In this document: positions 1 through 13,707 of the stretch, piece after piece
Position numbering within the stretch: the stretch's first letter is position 1
How the letters are laid out: each line of letters opens with the position of its first letter
DNA from: Limonium bicolor
Taxonomy: Eukaryota > Streptophyta > Magnoliopsida > Caryophyllales > Plumbaginaceae
Direction: 5' to 3'
Assembly: GCA_023374045.1 (NCBI GenBank)
Contig: CM041783.1
Coordinates: forward strand, 126,419,503 to 126,483,502
Length of the DNA: 64,000 nucleotides
Made by a program: the position numbers and the translations under genes
The notes under the pieces: model-generated
Seen by the model: the letters and a program-made list of their open reading frames with translations, nothing else
The model's database searches: none
What the model was told of the DNA's origin: nothing

Positions 1-2263
1 CATGTATTAGTAGTAGGTATTATATAGGTGATTAAGGAAAGAGTTTAAGCCTAACAAGGCATGGTTTTACCTTGGTAAGGAGCTGCCTTTAGGGGCTGTT
101 TACACCTGGTTTTCAAGAGCAACAGAGGCATTAAGAAGCTACTAATATCAGTTCATATTACCGATGGGATTGGGATTAAGAGGAAAACAGGCAAGTTTTA
201 CCTAGTTTGGGGTTGGATTCAAAGCTCATTCATGCCTGTCTTTCCAAGGCAAAACAGAATGTTAAAACTACTTCTAATCCAGTACCTATTACGGTAAAAA
301 CAGCAAGGTATATACATGGGTAGAGCTTACCGAGATGGGTGGCAATGGAAGGCTTGTGCCTGGATTTCTTTTGCTTCACAAAGTGGGTGTTCTCTTCTGG
401 TTTTCCCATGTAAAAAGGCACAGAAAGAGCTCAAGACCAGGTAGAAGTATTACCGGTAAGCAAGGAAGAAAAGAGTGGGAAAGATCTTACCGCAAAGGAT
501 GGAAGGTTAGCTCCTTGGGTTGAAGTTACTACTGCATGGAGAATGAAAATTTTCCTCTCTGTTTTTACGTGAAGAAGACATAAGAAGAGGCTCAGAACTA
601 GCTTGGAATATGACCGGCAAAACAAGAAAAAAGTAGTGGTATTCCTTACCGAACTGATCAAGAATGGAAGCTCAATGCTTGGTTCTTCTCCATCACAAAG
701 ATGAGTGTTTTCTTCTGTTTTTGTACGTGAAAGGAGCAAGGTTTGAGTTGGGATTTCCCTCTGTTTTTTTGTACGTGAAAGAAAGCAAAGGAAGAGCTAG
801 GAAAACTGAAGTATACTACCGGTAACAAGGAGGAAAGAATAAGCTGGTTTGTTTACCTTGTTTTTGCTAGTATAGTACCTCCCTTCCTTCTCTGTTTTCA
901 ACCGACAAACAGCACTACTTCAAGCCCCGTCTCAGGTTGTTTTGCTGGGTAAAAATATGGGGATGGTTAGCTCTTTGAAGAGTGGAAAGTAAGAGGAAGA
1001 AGATGGGTATTTTTGAGCCAAAAACCTTTACCTATGGAGGGAAGTAGCAGCCATGGAAGATGAGAGTATGCTCATGGTTTTGGAACAGCATAAAAGAGCT
1101 GGGATTGCTCACGGTTGAAGAAGGAAGGTGTCGACAGAAAAGAAATCGGTTCAGAGAGGTATCAAGTCTCGGTTGGGTCATGGCTTATTTAATTGTTCAG
1201 GAAACTTCCTCAGACAGGAGTAGCCTCCTAGGTGGCGGCAATGGACAAGTCAAATTGGGGGTAGTAGTAGAATAGGTAGTAGTGTAGTGTTACGTAAGTA
1301 GTTTGATTTGTTATTAGCTATATTATATGTATATGTCTTATTGCTCATATTTTTTTTGACGTTCGGTGGCTTCTTGCAGGTACGGCAAAAGGATAAGGTG
1401 GATAAAGGGATAGGCTGCAACAATCAGTGTACAAGTGGGGAGTTGATATGGTAGAAGTAAGCTTGCTTTACCATTATATATGTTATATGTCATATGTTTA
1501 TACATGTCATAGGTTTATTTTTTTTGTAAGTGACTTTTGGTGGTTCTTTTTTTTTTTGCAGGTTGTTCAAGCCTGCTACTGGATAAGATGGGTTAGATAG
1601 CAGCAGCAGCAATGGTCAAGATGGAAGAGATATGCTTAATCAATATTATAAACATGTACACTTATATTACTTTATTAAAGCATATGTGGCGAATCAGATT
1701 TAATTGCATATGGGCGGTAACTAGCTGGGTTATAAGACTTATATTGGTGGAATAATATAGCCAAGGTCAAGGGAACATATTGACCATAGACATGATTAAG
1801 AGATAAAATATTATTTTTGCACTATTTGGTTATTATTTACAAAACGATGCACATATTTTTGGTTTTTTTTTAAAAACTTTGATTTAAGCATTTTAATGTG
1901 GCACACTATGTCACATTAGTATATTTAAGGGTATTCAAGACCCAAAATTAAATAGAATTCATTTTGGAGACAATCTCACAAAAATGTGCTTAGCTTAGTG
2001 CACATTTTGTGTTCCAATGAGTTTCTGAGCTTGGTTTCCCTTGGAAACAGTTTTAATGTGTTCATTTATGAGTTATAAGGCTCTGGTCAAAATTTTAGGT
2101 CAAACGGAGTTTGTTTGGACATTTAACCACCCTAAAGGTCAAAAGGAGTAATTCTTGCTTTCTGTTGAACATTGTTGTGTTTAATTTATTTTTCAGGCAT
2201 GTTTAGGCCTTAATTTAATTGATTATATGTTTAATCAATGTTTTATTAAGTAGGGGTATTTCA
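1..2263 (-). repeat. LARD-A 3' LTR, partial (cut by window start)
   Basis: Near-identical to 25066-27300. The sense (minus) strand begins TGAAATACCCCTACTT at 2263. It holds a degenerate higher-order repeat of roughly 150-bp units (about 60-900), each with a TTACCG or TTACCGGTAA motif and a CTGTTTTTACGTGAA-like motif. No gene is seen. Confidence 0.95.
67..900. repeat. Degenerate tandem units with TTACCGGTAA palindromes
   Basis: Palindromes: TTACCTTGGTAA at 67-78, TTACCGGTAA at 450-459, TACCGGTA at 817-824, with many TTACCG half-sites between them. The other LTR copy has TTACCTTGGTAA at 25132-25143 and TTACCGGTAA at 25350-25359 and 25512-25521. Units also share a CTGTTTTTNNACGTGAA-like tail (near 559, 713 and 760). 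Confidence 0.7.
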
Positions 2264-2280
2264 ATCTACCCCCTTAAAAA
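2264..2280 (-). other. LARD-A 3' polypurine tract
   Basis: On the minus strand TTTTTAAGGGGGTAGAT lies directly before the TGAAATACCCC start of the 3' LTR. It is preceded by TTCGGGATGAAGT, which resembles the TTCGAGGACGAA block before the purine tract in LARD-B and the Tekay element. Confidence 0.9.
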
Positions 2281-2722
2281 GACTTCATCCCGAAGTTGCT
2301 TTATTCAAATAGGTTTGTAATAACTACCCATATGATCCCATAATGTATATCTATATGATATATCATTTACACACATCGTCTTGTGCTTATACAGCACATA
2401 GCCATCATTTGTGGCGTTAATTCAAACATATATGGATATAGGCGATCCATCAGCACCATCATCTCCTATCTGTTCTACCAACCCTGACAACCTCCCTGAG
2501 GTGTCCATGACATACCATCATTCCACATTCCATATATAATGATTCATTTCATAACTAGGCGATACCATATGTAATCAATCTACAAGGTATTATAAACATA
2601 TATATCACAAACATCATAATAAAAAAAGTACTACACACATGGATGTATACACATCATTCCAAACAAGTATTTCATAAGATACATACATACAAGTGCACAT
2701 CACACACCAACAAATCAACAAC

Positions 2723-2875
2723 GTACGCCCCGCGTACCAACCAACAAAACAACCAAACAACACCAACAAAAACAACGTATGCCCCGTATACCACCAATTC
2801 ACTGTATACCCCGCATACGAAACAAACAAACATCGTATGCCCTGCATACCAACAACTACTGTATGCCCCGCAAAC
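2723..2875. repeat. Five 15-bp dyads in tandem, GTATGC-CCY-GCATAC type
   Basis: Dyads start at 2723, 2777, 2804, 2835 and 2861. The first (GTACGC/GCGTAC) and fourth (GTATGC/GCATAC) are perfect and differ by a paired change; the others have one mismatched pair. Loops are CCC or CCT. The spacing makes short frames on both strands that I do not regard as genes. Confidence 0.75.
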
Positions 2876-2916
2876 GAAACAACGAAATTCAGTGCATACA
2901 TGTGCACAGCCAAGAG

Positions 2917-2937
2917 GCTCTACCCCCCTTAAAAGGG
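2917..2937 (-). other. Internal purine tract of LARD-A
   Basis: On the minus strand it contains CTTTTAAGGGGGGTAGAGC, identical to 17517-17535 in LARD-B. It lies about 0.65 kb upstream of the 3' purine tract. It could be a central second-strand primer or a relic of an ancestral element end. Confidence 0.6.
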
Positions 2938-5900
2938 TTACGCCCCCGTACCCCACAAGTATACAACAGTCGCTCAACAAGGAGCGCTGGATACTTGGCT
3001 CTCATAGAGTTCCCCAACTCCCATCTGCAATCTTCCACCTTGGAGTGGATTATCCTTATATCAGAGAAACGGGTATGACTCTAGCCCCTCCGGGCTCCAA
3101 AACATATAAAGGGTGAGGCACGTGTTAGTGCTCTCTCCCGAATTCATTCTAATGGGCCCACTCGCTCCGTACAGAGGTGCGGACCCATGAACATAGGCTC
3201 AGTTTGCCTCTTTTTGTTGTAGTATATCCCATCGTTTGGATTACTAGCGTACATGCGCGTATCTTCTCTTATTGATTTTCAGCTTGAGGTGCAATGTGAC
3301 TTTGGCTACTGTTTGAACTTAGTGCTCTTTGCACTAGTCTTGGTAATACCGAGACGTACTAGCCTTCGTGTCCACTTAGATAAAGATTGTCATCTGTGTT
3401 TCCTGGTGGTTTTGTTCCGGAGTAACACATTGTTGTAGTTCTTTGTTACTTGCTTCGTGTTGATATCCGTTTCCTGTGTGTCGGGTTAGCATCAACGTTC
3501 GTATGGTTCTTCCTGCTTCCTGCCTGGGAAATCTATATGTTGTGCTCGTATTAGAGTTATGTAACTTCATCTTCCATTTCACATTATTCTCTGTGAGTTT
3601 CACTCGTCTAAGTTCACCCACGTATTTATTATTGATAGCTGTTCGTGTTTGTCGCTTCCGCGCGCATCACATTCCAGTCGATTCGATGGTTTGTTAGTTA
3701 TTACAACGTTTATGTTCTTGTTAAAAGCATCTGCTAGTATACTAGCTTTTTTTCTTATTGCGTAGTCACGCGTTTAAGTTCACATCATTTGGTAGATTCC
3801 TCTAGATTGCAAGAACTTGCATAATCCTTATGAAGGTTCTACATATCATCTGTCCGTACAATGGATTTTCTGTTCCTGTCATCAGTGTTGTCGTCTTCGA
3901 AAGGTCTTCTTGTCCTCACTATATACTGTCTGCTGCTGTGTTGAAGATTCTTGGTTTCTCTAGCCCGTTGGTTTAATTGCGGCTCTTCTCGTCCATCTTC
4001 GAGGTGATCTGCATCACTGTCCGTAACACGGGTTGACTACTTCTCGTGTTCCTAACACTACTTGTCTACATGCATGGGGTACCGTACTGATACATTACTA
4101 CTTACCTGACTAACTTATAAATAAGTATATCAGGCCCACATGCTCCTATCAGAGTGCGGTCGTCCCATGTCTCGTTTAGTAAACTGGTAGTGTCCGTCAC
4201 ACGACTATTGTGAAGTATTCTGTTGTCAAGATCCCTTTTGATGGATGTCCTTATTGTAGTTTGATGTTAATTGGTTCGTATTGTCGGTTATCTTGTCGCA
4301 GGTGTTATTGTTTTAGTGGTATGGGTAGTAAAGTGGTTGAAACAATATTTTTGCTCCCTGGCCTCATGTCCTTAGTAATGCATCTCATCTGGTACTCATT
4401 TCTAAGGGTAGTACTTGGTTGTTAATTAGTTAAACGTTAAATGTTGGTTCGCCTTTACGGCCGCAATCGGTTCATGTAATATTCGTGCTGAGTTAGCAAC
4501 ATCGGTCTCAAATCGTGATCTCCTTGAGTACTCTACCTATTCTTTTCCTCCAGGTTAAATCACTATCACATCTCATCTATAATTCCTGAAATGGCGTAGG
4601 GTAAGTTCTCATATTTGGGTATTCATACTTGTTCCCTCTTCCGTTTAATGGGTGTGTATTGCAGATTGCATAATCGCTTGAGCAACTCGGCTCTTCACTT
4701 TCCAACCATTCTCATTGACGAACTGCATCCATAAAGGGTATGCCATTTCTCACAAGATTATGCTTGTCCATTTGGACTAAACATTTACCACTATTAGTGA
4801 TTAGCATTGAATGCTGGTATATACTTCTGGTGTTCGGCAAGTAAGCAATGTCTTTGTTGTTACTTATTGTTTAGTGCTAGTTATTTGTAACTGCAGTTAT
4901 TTATATTTCAAGTGCGCGGTTTGGCGCCTGTTAGTTAATCATCATTGTTATTCACATTGCTTACGGTATGTACCGTAGCTCCCATACTTCATTATATTAA
5001 CTTAGACATTATATGTTAGTAATATACCTCGAAGGTAATCGGAGTCAGTGTTTCCGGTCTCCTGGGCTAATGCCCTTTATTTGTACATTAGGTACTTGCT
5101 TACTTGCGCTATTTAGCGTTCGGTTTGAGTGTTTTGTAATATCGATTTAGTTATTTGCCATTGTTTTAATTTACACATTTGTTCATCACGGATAGTCGTC
5201 ACAATAGACGACATGTCTGTAACACATAGTGATACTCATTAATTTTACATGGCAGAACGCCCATGGCGGTAGCCATTCTTCTGTTTAGAACTTGTCTCAT
5301 AGTTAGTATGATCTTGATAATACACATAAAACTTAATCTTGACGTTTGTTCGTTTTTAATTGTACATAACCGTATATAGCACTCCTTGGTAAAGGTAGTG
5401 CCCAGGGGTGGTAATTATTCATGCGTTAAGTGTTGATTTACGTTCATTGTTGTGAATGATATTGGTAATAGCCGTATTAAGGTAGAATTGTTCCTTTCAC
5501 TTTTGGTCCCTCTGTGAACTGTTACATTTACTAATTCCCTGGTGTTCATTACAGGTTGGCGTATATTGGTAGTGTGTTTTGGCGGTATTGATTGTTATAC
5601 GATCGTATTCCCTCCATAATTTTACTTTGTATGATTTGATATATATACAACGTAAACTGTTAGTCACAAGTTTCTTCATTTAATATCTTATTGCTAAGTT
5701 GTTGCTAGTTGTGTTAACTAGTATACTGCAGTTTTGTTTATCCTGACTGTAATTAATTGTGGCAACTTGTTAAGAGTCTCAGAAGTCATCCGACCCTGGT
5801 GTGATCAGCACCAGTGTTGAATTAACCTTCCACCCCAATTGTGTGGTTGGTTTCTCTTGATCCCCGGGAATCAAGTTTCACCTTCCACTTCCAATTCAGC

Positions 5901-6192
5901 CATTAAATGGTTTGATGATTAAATTATGTTATCTTGGCTCTTAAGCCGGTGTCATTTAATTCGTTCTTGTTTAGTAGTTATAATTTGTTATGGGCTGGTG
6001 TGCCCTTTTATTGCGTTAGTCAGACTCGTCGGGTCCTTCGGAGGTTGTAGGCCTCATATCTTAGCGGTTTATTGCAACAATTATAGTTCTATAGTTTATT
6101 TTAGAGTTGTACAATTGTTTGGCGATTATTGGTAGCCATGGCGTTGTACCACTGATCTACACAGTTAACAGAATTCGTTTGTAACGATAATA

Positions 6193-6301
6193 GCAGTGGT
6201 AACTGCAGTCGTAGTTGTTTGCAGCACTTGCAGTAGCAAGTGCGCGGGGTAGACGAAATTATTGGTACATTGTTTAAATCAGCGCTTGCAGTGGCAAGCG
6301 C
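6193..6301. other. Hairpin cluster with covarying stems in LARD-A interior
   Basis: Three small perfect hairpins: GCAGT/ACTGC (6193-6206), GCACTTGC-AGTA-GCAAGTGC (6224-6243), GCGCTTGC-AGTG-GCAAGCGC (6282-6301). The last two differ at one paired position (A-T versus G-C), so pairing is kept. A related hairpin lies at 14842-14861 in LARD-B. Confidence 0.7.
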
Positions 6302-7343
6302 GCCATGCAAGTAGAGTTGTCGGTTTAAGACTTGTTTGCCTTACTGCCGCATTGGTTGCTTAAGTACCGTTAGAGTGATTGTTCATGAAAAAGACGGTAT
6401 TTGGATTGGAAAATTTTCCTAACCACATTGTCATTAAAATAACCAAGTCCTCCTTCATATTAGATTTGTAATAGCATAAACGCTCGGGATTGTTTCTCCA
6501 CAAGTGTCGTCATGACAAGGTTCTAGCGTCACAGTATTATGTGTACACAAGATTAGGATTGGAATTTGATCACAACAGCACGGTATACTTACAAAATTTT
6601 TCCACGTTTTCAATATAAATTCTTTTTACAGTTAGGATTTACGATACAATGGTATGGTGGTTAAAGGTCCCCATTACGAGCGACGGTCTCGCGGGGCTCA
6701 AGGTGCTCCCGGTCTGCTTGCCCTGATGTCTTGGGTGATCCTTTCCACGACGTTTACGGTAGTTGTGGCGCTCGCCTCTGGCGGTGCCTAATGCTACAAC
6801 GCTTGGTCGTCAAGGGAGGTATTGTATTGAGTTATTATTCATGTTACAGGAGTAGGAATTGTTCATTTAGTGTGAGAGCGTTTAGACAGTCTATTGGGCT
6901 TGGTAGCCCTCGTCCCTGTACTCGGGGATTATACTTCTCAGTTGTATTATACCCATTGGGTTGTAGCGGGAGGGGTACTGTCGGCGGTAGTCCGTACTGG
7001 ACTTCCACATGAAAGTGGACTGTCGCCAATGTACTCATGACGTTCGTGTGTCTCCTCCTGGATGATCTCTCAGCTGGTCTGTAATGGGGTTAATATTCCC
7101 AGGCCTTTATGCCCTTGGCCAGCTTCCTGGCTCACACCACCACTAGACTTCGGTATTACCGTTCGTCTTCTCAATAACACATCATATTACAGTCAACTCG
7201 TTTGTGCGCCTCAAGGGCTAACACTTGCAAGCCAAAGGCTTTTCTAACACATAATTCCATTAAAGCAAGGGTGTTTCGTACCTCACAAACGTTTCCCATG
7301 TTTCCCAAGTCCTAAGCTCACTGTCTTAACCTAGTATCTCGTC

Positions 7344-7371
7344 ATCAGAGCGGTACTCCGCTCTGATACCA
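7344..7371 (-). other. LARD-A primer-binding site with overlapping hairpin
   Basis: The minus strand reads TGGTATCAGAGC at 7371-7360, complementary to the 3' end of plant initiator methionine tRNA, four bases from the LTR end. ATCAGAGCGG-AGTA-CCGCTCTGAT (7367-7344) forms a perfect 10-bp stem that covers most of the site. Confidence 0.95.
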
Positions 7372-7375
7372 CTTT

Positions 7376-9879
7376 TGTAACACCCTCCTAAAAAAACACG
7401 TAATAATCACTCACGATAGCAAATAAATAAAACATCTTACAGCGGAAGAATAAACCACAACATTAAAACATACTCGGGTGTCACCTGCCATTACCCGCCC
7501 ATGCGAGTAACGAAACAAAAACTAAATCCAACAACTAAAAACTACCACGCTACTTAACCGCTGTGACAACGAGATAACTCCTATACATCATACTAAGTCC
7601 ATAATCATAAACATCGGCAAGTGAGCGTCTACCCAAATCCCAAATAAAACAACTGTACCGTCATACATCCACAACTGATATCGTTATATAAATAAATTCC
7701 ATGTACGATAACTAAAGTAACCCTAACTACCCGGTTCCCGCACTTCGGCTTCAACGTTGATCAGCAACCTGCACAATGAGTGTAGTCTCAGTGATAGACG
7801 CTGAGTATGCCGGGCCTGGACCCTAATGGTCACTTGTCATTTTAACCATCTTGATATTATATTGATTTCATGCTTTACCAATTTACAGATATAATAAATA
7901 CTGTAACAACATGCATGATTATATAACCATCCATCCATTCCAAACAGTCATTATAAATACACGCAGCACAGTCACACATCATACAATACAATTGCATTGA
8001 TAACTCATCCGTTTTATGTTAACATCATTACGCACTTCAACACTCGGTCCCCCGGGCCCTCACATATCATTTGATTTGGTTAGCACTGGCGGGCGTCAGT
8101 TAGGACAGCCCGTAACAACCTCACCTGGACAGTAGTCCCATGCACACAAGGTGCCCATTCACTTAGCCTTTTTAAAGCGTCCATATATTGCCTTTTAAAG
8201 GCACCAATTTTATCACCAAACCTGTCAATCTATCTAGGCTCGACCAGGTCAAATTAGAGTAAGCCCGATCCGGGTTAACTCAAGAGATCTCAACGTGCGA
8301 CCAGCAGCCAATAACTAACTGGATTAAGGTAACCATCACTTTTAACCACACTCCTTTGTTGACTTAGTTAGTCGTTAACCGTTACAGTTTTAAATATGGA
8401 GAACCATCTCTTACTTTTATTAGCCGCCTTGTGGGTCTTACGCATACCTAGGGTTAGACTAGGTAACATTCATGTTCGAGTCAATGCCCTAGAAACCGAT
8501 GATGTCGAGTCTCGGTCCCTAAGTATTTTACTTATGATATAACTACATAGTTTATAATACTTAGCGTATTACAACAGACCTTTACAATCACAATCATGTT
8601 ACTCGTATATGTCAATTTATATAAGTCGATTTATAGTCGACGTAGTGTTAGTCCCGTAGGACACGCGCGTATAACTTAAATAATGCAGTAACACACATAA
8701 TCACATACACATATCCACACACATGCCACACAAGTTATATCAAACAAATCCGAGCCCGAGGAATTCCTCAGGACAACCCGGATCAAGCCCCTTTACATAC
8801 AGTTCACCATGGACCTAGGATGCGCAGTGCAGACCACTAAGCTTCTCAGGTGCGCACGTCTGGCAGGCGGTCTAAAAATACGTAGAACGCTAAGTGTCAA
8901 TCCACATGACAATATGATCTGGTATTTCCGAATAACGTTAGTAACCCCGACTTTACATCCCGGATTTCAACTGTTAATAGCTAAGGTATCGTTATCCTTA
9001 AAAACTCTTTACTCGTAGTATGTATTAATATACGGTTTACAAGGACGTCGGTTTTTATTCAAGCGTCGTGGTTAACGTTTTCAAACGTAGGAATTATATT
9101 TTCCAGTCCCATAGTATTTTATAAGCGTTACGCTTGATACAAATTCGTTCATTCTCGTATATTTAATTCCATTGTTACACCGCGTGCATAGGTAGTGTTA
9201 TAACCTATAGTTGCATGCATGGTTATATTTTATAACCAATGCTTGCATGCATGGTTATATTTTATAACCTATGGTTGCATGCATTCCATGCAACATTAGT
9301 TTATATTACATAGTATATTACTATTCTTTAATATACCTTATTTTATACAACTTCTCATTTATGTAGAAAGTTGTATTCATTTAAAACCTTATGACTTAAT
9401 AGTATATAATCATACTAATAAGTTAACTTTCATTATTTACTATTATATGGTTTGTAAACCATATTATATATGCTTATTATTTGCGCCAGCATATATATAT
9501 ATATACATACATTAGTTTCCAACGAAATAAGAAACTTTATATTATGTACATTTTATTCCTTATTCAAGGTTTATTTTATCATTCCCAAAGTCATATGTTA
9601 ACCATAGTGTTTACGTCATTGTATACTATAGTTTATATCTTCATTTTAATATATATGCATGCGCTAGCATGCTTGTTTTTATAAACTAGGCTTCTGACTA
9701 CATAACTTTATTTAGTGTTACACTTATATCAAGATTTCATATGGTATGATATTTATATGTCATTAAACTTTATAAAATATAGTTTTAGTGACTATATTTA
9801 TATACCGAAAATACATACATATGCACTACATTTGTACTTCTTTATTTACATAATTCTCATTAATTACAATATACCACAT
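7376..9879 (-). repeat. LARD-A 5' LTR, segment holding the LTR 3' end
   Basis: Begins (plus strand) TGTAACACCC, the complement of the GGGTGTTACA LTR end. ACAGCGG at 7439-7445 is the U5 signature seen in the related LTRs. The segment stops at CACAT (9875-9879), the left TSD copy of LARD-B. AT-rich; no gene found. Confidence 0.9.
9199..9294. repeat. 32-bp tandem repeat, about 3 copies
   Basis: TTGCATGCATGGTTATATTT starts at 9211 and 9243, with a partial copy at 9275. Each unit contains the palindromes TGCATGCA and GGTTATATTTTATAACC. It lies in the LARD-A LTR. Confidence 0.8.
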
Positions 9880-10392
9880 TGAAATACCCCAAACCTTAAT
9901 GTTAATTAATTGTGTAATTATAATTTTCTAAGGCTAATTAAGTCCTTAAGATCATTGGTGAAGAAAAAAAAACCACAAAGAAAAAAAGAAAATGCGTAAA
10001 AGACATAAAACGTGAAAACGCATATTTAATTATTTTAGGAGGCATATAACCTTCACTAGGGTTATAAATATATTTTTATACCCTAATTACATACTAAGAA
10101 CATGTGGGAAAAATTCCGGAAGAAAACGGATCCAAATAATGCGATAAAATGCTAACGGAGTACTAAAGCGTGTTTTTCGAGAAATACCCGGAAACGTGAC
10201 TTTAACCAGTTAAATAACCCCGTAAAAACTATATTTGATTCTATAACTATAATTAAAAATTAATGGGAGTTTAATAACCATTAAAATTAAAGAAACGAGA
10301 AAATTCCGGAAACCGGACCCGGTTAGTGAATAGTGCTAAACCGGGTAAATTAACGAGCGTTTTCTGTAAAAGACGAAAAACGCTCCAGCATG

Positions 10393-10400
10393 TATATATT
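10393..10400 (+). promoter_or_regulatory. Possible TATA box of LARD-B LTR
   Basis: TATATATT about 510 bp into the LTR, followed by pyrimidine-rich CTCTCTCTCCTCTC sequence typical of plant leaders. Position and context only. Confidence 0.4.
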
Positions 10401-12021
10401 AGTGGGCCGGTTTTATTAAAATAGATAGCCCCTCACACATGACTAGTTAACAAGTTAAATAAGTCAAAAAGTGAAAAAGTGAAAAAGTAAACATATACCC
10501 CACCCTCACTCTCTCTCCTCTCATTTCCTTTCTTCCTCACGTACAGCCCTCTCTTTCTCCCCTCTGATTTCTCCTACTTCTTCCTTGCGACAGCCCCCTT
10601 CTTCCATGGCTACTCCAACTTCAACCTTAAGCCCAAGCTTTATTAAAGCTCCAATCACAAAAATAAATACATACTATTCATCCTCTCATCATCCTCTATC
10701 ATTCCCTCTTTTCAAAATTCGAAAATGAAGAACTTCATTTCCATGGGTTTTCCCATTTGAAGAGAAAAAACACACCATCATGTAGCTTGGAGTCTCCTCT
10801 TTCAAACAAGGTAAAAAGTTTCAAGAGAGAAACTCATTTTTCCCATTTTCATGCCTTGGCCGATTCTTGCCCATTCTCACGCCTTGTTTCTTCTTATTTT
10901 GGAGTTTCATTCCAACCCTCCAATGGTGGGATAACCCCCTTCTTGGTTCAAGGGTGAGAACCCCTCTCAAAAAGCTACAAAGGTAAAACCCTAACTTTGT
11001 GTTTTAAGCCCTTCGATTGAATTAAAATTTCCTAAGGGTTTAGATGATTAATTGAGTACGTTTTTGTGTGTAATGAATGTTGGGATGGAGTTTGGTAACT
11101 CCATTCCCACTTGACCGAAATTGAGAAGTGGAGGAGCAAGAGGAGAACTAAAAGAGAACTTGTGAAATGAAGGTAAGAAATCTACCTTAAGGCTTGTTTT
11201 AAATTGCTTTAGGATTTGAGATGGGTAATCAAATAAATGAACCCAAATTATGAGTTGGAATCTGTGTGGGGGAGTGTGTAAAGTTGATTTAAGAGAAAAT
11301 TGTGAACTTGTGTTGATTTAAGGGCCTAAGCGCCAATGCATTTGATTTTGGAGCTATATTGTTGTTTAATGAAGTCTTGAGGATACATTATGCTCTGATA
11401 GAACCCTTGTGGGTTTGGCTAGATTAGGGGTTGAAAAATAATGACAAGATGAGGTTTGGGAGATGCTAAGTTTATGGGGAGGTTATGGCGAATTTTTAGT
11501 AGAAAATGAGTGCTGTGATGATGACTTGGTGAACGGGAGAATCTAGGTGTTTGTAGTGTTGAGTGGAGTGGTTTAATAGCCTTGCAATGGTATTTGGAGA
11601 ACTAAGAGGAGTAGTACAAAAATCTGTAGCACAAGCGTTAGAAAAGTCATGGATTTGGCTAAGAATGAATAAGAGTGTTAGGCTTGAGCAACAAAGTATG
11701 AACTTGGGTTTTGGAAGTGTATTGGTCTAAGAACGTGTTGGTGTGGTGAGAAAGAGATTTAGTAAGGTTGGTGGAAGTTTATGAAACAACAAAAGAAGTT
11801 TCATGTGCACTGTTGTGCTTAAGTGTAACAGGAAGAATGGAAAACTTGTGTAAACTGACAAGAATTTAATGGTGAGTTTGACCAACGATTTGAGGAGGTT
11901 TAGTCAGTGTTTTTGTGTGTTCAAACATGTAGGAAACATGTGGAATGTTTAGGAAATGATTGGATGTGGATTAGGAGTTGAAAACTGATCAAAAACTGTA
12001 AATTTTGTCTGTTCCAGAGGT

Positions 12022-12197
12022 GGTCCGGGTTGCAAATCCGTTTGCAAACCCGGACGATAGCAAAAACATGGCAGAAGACCATCCCAGGGGGTGGTCCGGT
12101 TTGTAAACCGGACACAAACCCGGACCACATGAAAATTTGTCCAGAAACTGAAATCCGTGGTTGGTCCGGGTTTGTAACCCCGGACACAACCCGGACC
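12022..12197 (+). repeat. Mid-LTR dyad array of LARD-B (5' copy)
   Basis: Three inverted-repeat modules start at 12022, 12093 and 12163 (spacing 71 and 70). Each is about 34 bp, opening GGTCCGG and closing CCGGAC(C), with near-perfect internal pairing. The spacers between modules are not conserved. The 3' LTR copies are at 21218-21251, 21289-21324 and 21361-21396. Confidence 0.9.
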
Positions 12198-13666
12198 ATC
12201 ATAAAAATGTGTCAGAATGTGTTTTAAAGAGTTCTAATGATGGGGGATTGAATGGTATTGGTTTTAGATGATGTTTAGGCCTTGTTTGGTGAGTTTTAAA
12301 GGCCATTGGAAGTATAAACAAGTGTGAGAGTGAATGTGAAAGTTGTGAACTTAAAACCACATAAATAAGTTAAGGATAACGGGAGAACGAGGTTAAGTAC
12401 GGAAGTAATAGAAGTTTACATACCGTAAGTTTTGTTAATAAAAAACATTTGAACAATAATACCAGTTGTTTGGGAACTACCTGGAGAGCGTGTGAGGAGA
12501 CGCGTTGGAGTGAAACCTCGGGAACAAGGTAGATAACCCATGGTGCAAGGTATGGTTTTCTTACAACCTGTGTCCTACCGGATTACACCGGCTTGTATGC
12601 CAACGTGTTTTCTGTGTGTGTTTGACACCTTACAAGATAAAGCATGAAATGAGTTTACAGTAATTCATTATTGTGGCGTAATTAATTCCGATACCGCTTA
12701 ACCTTAGTTATGTGTTAAATAATAGTTAACCGACTTTAGGTTCACATAAGAGATCGGTATTCGGAATAAACGTCCCGACCCATGGGAACGTTCTAACTAC
12801 GGCTATCCGGCGTGCGTTAGTGTATGTTGTGATTATGTGTGATGTATGTGGCTTGTTGGATATGTTGTTGTTGTTACTGGATACAGTTATCCATGTTTGT
12901 TAAAAAGGGATATTACACCCCTTATGTGTCTAACCGAGTTAGTAACACTATGTGAAGTGTGTATGTGATAAGTTTCATAAGGGAACCTCTAACTAATAAG
13001 TATATGTTATGTATGGAGAGGAATCCGGTTGTTCCGGTCGCGCGTGTTGTTTGGGAGTTAATACATATATGAGAATTAACTCCCATCCTGGTATGTTAGG
13101 GTTCCTTCATTGGATTTCGACCTCCCACTAGCTTAGCCAAAGCTTACCTACCTGACCTCCATATTGGGCTAGGAGGGAAATTATGTATAATGTTGGTAGG
13201 GTGTCGATGCCTAAGTTCGCTTCGACTCCCTCTTTGTTATGTTACGGTTGTTCTTCCTCCTGGAATTATAACCACCCACAAGCTTAACCAAGGCGTACCT
13301 ACCTCATCACTATTGGAGTTAGGGGGAAATTATGTATGTTGTGTACGGTCCTATATGAGGCCGCCACTCAAGTAAAGAAAATGTATGTATGTTGTGCTCG
13401 GGCTATATCACCCCGGCACTCCCTAAATGAAGTTCATGTACTCTAAGAAGAGTGAAATTAAGTTGTGTATGTCATAAAGTGAAGTGTGTTGTTATGTTGA
13501 GTGTGCTAACCTTGTGTATGTATTCTATTAATGGATGTTTGCTTATAAGCATGATATGTGTGTGAGTTTGTGCATGTTTGAAATAAATCAACCGCATGCT
13601 AAGACGACAAATAGTTGTGCGTGGCCCGGTAGCATGCGGGCTACGGGATTACCATACCAGCAAAGG

Positions 13667-13707
13667 TGCTGACCCCCTTTGGGCTCCCATACTTTTCAGG
13701 TACAAGG
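13667..13707 (+). promoter_or_regulatory. Conserved LTR hairpin plus acceptor-like site (LARD-B 5' LTR)
   Basis: GTGCTGACCCCCTTTGGG hairpin followed by a TTTTCAGGTACAAGG string that looks like a 3' splice site. The 3' LTR copy is at 22865-22909. Counterparts occur in LTR-C (61134-61179), LTR-D (37076-37115, minus) and LTR-F (63686-63730, minus). Confidence 0.6.

Larger units (their letters stand above)
2264..7375 (-). other. LARD-A internal region, non-coding
   Basis: 5112 bp with no open frame that resembles gag, protease, reverse transcriptase or integrase. Short frames at 2614-3116 arise from the repeat cluster at 2723-2875. Around its primer site and its inner purine tract it is recognisably related to the LARD-B interior, but diverged. 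Structured patches (hairpins at 6193-6301, dyads at 2723-2875) stand out from otherwise featureless AT-rich sequence. Confidence 0.85.

Noticed and set aside
2614..3116. Overlapping open frames on both strands
   Set aside because: They are produced by the GTATGC dyad cluster and match no family.
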